This document shows, one piece after another, positions 58,904 through 60,328 of a stretch of 60,328 nucleotides of DNA (position 1 is the first letter of the stretch; the number at the start of each line of letters is the position of its first letter). The translations under genes and the position numbers were made by a program. Source of the stretch: Roseivirga echinicomitans (GTDB lineage: Bacteria > Bacteroidota > Bacteroidia > Cytophagales > Cyclobacteriaceae); the NCBI RefSeq assembly GCF_001592935.1, contig NZ_LRDB01000053.1:1-60328 (forward strand), given 5' to 3'. The notes below the pieces were generated by a model, which was not told the origin of the DNA, ran no database searches, and saw only the letters and a list, made by a program, of their open reading frames with translations.

Positions 58904-60259
58904 ATGGAATTTAAAAGCATCAATCCTTATAATAATAAGGAGATAGCAAGCTATACAGGTATCTCTAATACCGAATTAGATGATAAACTCAATCTGGCGG
59001 GGGAAGCCTTTGGTCCTTGGAGGAATACGTCTTTGAGTGAGCGAATTCTGCTCATGAAAAAGGCGGGAGAAGTACTTCGGACCAATGTTGAAGTATATGC
59101 CGAAATGATTACGCTTGAAATGGGGAAACCCATTAATGAATCAAGAACGGAGGTCAATAAATGTGCTTGGGTTTGCGATTACTATGCCGATAATGCAGAG
59201 GAATTCTTAGCAAATGAAGTAATTGAAACTGACGCTCAATTGAGTTTTGTTCAGCATGATCCGATAGGTAGCGTATTGGCCATTATGCCTTGGAACTTCC
59301 CTTTTTGGCAAGTTTTTAGATTTGCAGCACCAACCCTTTTGGCTGGAAATACTGGTTTATTAAAGCATGCGCCCAATGTATTTGGCAGTGCTACGCTTAT
59401 TGAAGAAGTTTTTACAAAAGCGGGCTTTCCTAAAGGAGTGTTTCAAAATCTGATTGTTCATCATGATCAAACAGAAAAGATCATAGCTCATAGGGTAGTA
59501 CAAGCTGTAAGTTTAACGGGTAGCGAAAGGGCAGGATCGGCAGTAGCAGAAATTGCAGGCAGGCATATTAAAAAATCCTTGTTAGAACTGGGGGGCAATA
59601 ATGCCTTTATTGTTTGGGACGATGCTGATATTGACAAGACCATTCAGACGGCCTTAGTGGCAAGAATGCTGAATTGTGGACAAAGCTGTATCGCTGCCAA
59701 GCGTTTCATTTTAATGGAGGATATTTATGACGAGTTTGTGGTTAAGTTCACTGAGGCAATCCGTCAACTTAAATCTGGCGATCCAATAAATGAAGACACC
59801 AAAGTGGGGCCGATGGCCAGAATCGATTTGGCCGATCAGTTGCAAAAGCAAGTTCGCAGCTCTGTGGAAATGGGGGCCGAATTACTTTTAGGAGGAAACC
59901 AAAAAGGCTGTTATCACGAACCAACCGTTTTAGGTAATGTAAAACCAGGAATGCCTGCTTTTGATGAAGAAACCTTTGGTCCATTGGCGGCTATGATCAA
60001 GGCAAAAGACATTGACGATGCCTTCAGGTTATCTGAATTGTCGCCTTTTGGATTGGGTGTAACTGTTTGCACGACCAATATTAAAAAGGCAGTTGAGATG
60101 GCGCATAGAGTAAGTGATGGTGCCTACTTCGTTAACGAACTGGTGAAGTCAGACCCACGATTGCCATTTGGTGGCACGAAAAAGTCGGGTTATGGTAGAG
60201 AATTGGCCAAAGATGGTATGATGGAATTCACGAATAGAAAAACCATTTACGTTAAGTAA
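58904..60259 (+). CDS. Succinate-semialdehyde-type aldehyde dehydrogenase
   Basis: A 451-residue NAD(P)-dependent aldehyde dehydrogenase. The general base is Glu228 in LELGGNN and the nucleophile is Cys262 in NCGQSCIAAKRF. The cofactor segment is MPWNFPFWQVFRFAAPTLLAGNT. The short N terminus and the phrase VNELVKSDPRLPFGGTKKSGYGREL match the Sad/GabD-like succinate-semialdehyde group. It is the last gene of the operon, 10 bp after the ATP-grasp gene, and should oxidise the semialdehyde made by the aminotransferase. Confidence 0.9.
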   Translation: MEFKSINPYNNKEIASYTGISNTELDDKLNLAGEAFGPWRNTSLSERILLMKKAGEVLRTNVEVYAEMITLEMGKPINESRTEVNKCAWVCDYYADNAEEFLANEVIETDAQLSFVQHDPIGSVLAIMPWNFPFWQVFRFAAPTLLAGNTGLLKHAPNVFGSATLIEEVFTKAGFPKGVFQNLIVHHDQTEKIIAHRVVQAVSLTGSERAGSAVAEIAGRHIKKSLLELGGNNAFIVWDDADIDKTIQTALVARMLNCGQSCIAAKRFILMEDIYDEFVVKFTEAIRQLKSGDPINEDTKVGPMARIDLADQLQKQVRSSVEMGAELLLGGNQKGCYHEPTVLGNVKPGMPAFDEETFGPLAAMIKAKDIDDAFRLSELSPFGLGVTVCTTNIKKAVEMAHRVSDGAYFVNELVKSDPRLPFGGTKKSGYGRELAKDGMMEFTNRKTIYVK

Positions 60260-60328
60260 AGAATCGTTAAATTTTTAAGGGGTGATCTCCACTTCATTTG
60301 GGATGACTGAAAATAATATCTTTCAATC

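Overview
The window looks like chromosomal DNA of a free-living, probably marine Bacteroidota of the order Cytophagales (Roseivirga/Fulvivirga-like; the genus is a guess). The signs are: many small lipoproteins with short lipoboxes; an exported SurE; a TonB-dependent receptor with an N-terminal carboxypeptidase-regulatory-like domain; a CBM9/glycosidase-like pair; a DUF1080 lipoprotein; a single-chain PurL; a SigZ-type ECF sigma factor; little or no Shine-Dalgarno signal; and a few TAnnTTTG promoter elements. No rRNA, tRNA, prophage, CRISPR array or complete insertion sequence was seen.

Layout. 0.2-14 kb is mostly minus-strand housekeeping: RluA-type pseudouridine synthase, a TspO-like membrane protein, a sigZ-PIG-L-arsM operon with two matching ECF promoters, trmL, exported SurE, an amidohydrolase, a long Cys/Met-type PLP enzyme, a DUF808 membrane protein and a cupin. 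13-18.8 kb holds an internally duplicated lipoprotein, nrnA, a few small orphan genes and a dense mosaic of short palindromic dispersed repeats, including a direct duplication of about 180 bp. 18.9-22.6 kb is purL. 23-31 kb is a compact locus of four proteins: a class-A-type serine hydrolase, an ATP/ADP-translocase-like transporter fused to HEAT repeats, a second serine hydrolase, and a signal-peptide-bearing dikinase-like protein with a phosphohistidine domain ahead of a C-terminal ATP-binding domain. 31-38.5 kb has an acyl-CoA-binding protein, small envelope proteins, a CBM9/glycosidase-like pair and a sodium:neurotransmitter-type symporter. 38.6-43.9 kb carries an AhpD-like protein, a DUF819 transporter, an OmpA-family lipoprotein, a DECR-like 2,4-dienoyl-CoA reductase, an SMR exporter and a Crp/Fnr regulator. 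44-50.3 kb has a TonB receptor, truA, an IS200-like RAYT transposase interrupted by an amber codon next to its probable REP repeats, a DUF1080 lipoprotein and an RRM protein. 50.4-51.7 kb is a MATE exporter.

51.97-60.26 kb is a tight six-gene plus-strand operon: class III aminotransferase, nitrilase-superfamily amidase, VOC protein, a 919-residue Orn/Lys/Arg-decarboxylase-like PLP enzyme, an ATP-grasp ligase and a succinate-semialdehyde-type dehydrogenase. It reads as an amine or amino-acid catabolic route in which an ATP-grasp ligase may protect an amine as an amide and the amidase later release it.

The two best candidates for undescribed biology are the 23-31 kb locus (an envelope system that may supply nucleotide to an exported dikinase) and the 52-60 kb operon. 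Both are inferences from domain content and gene order.
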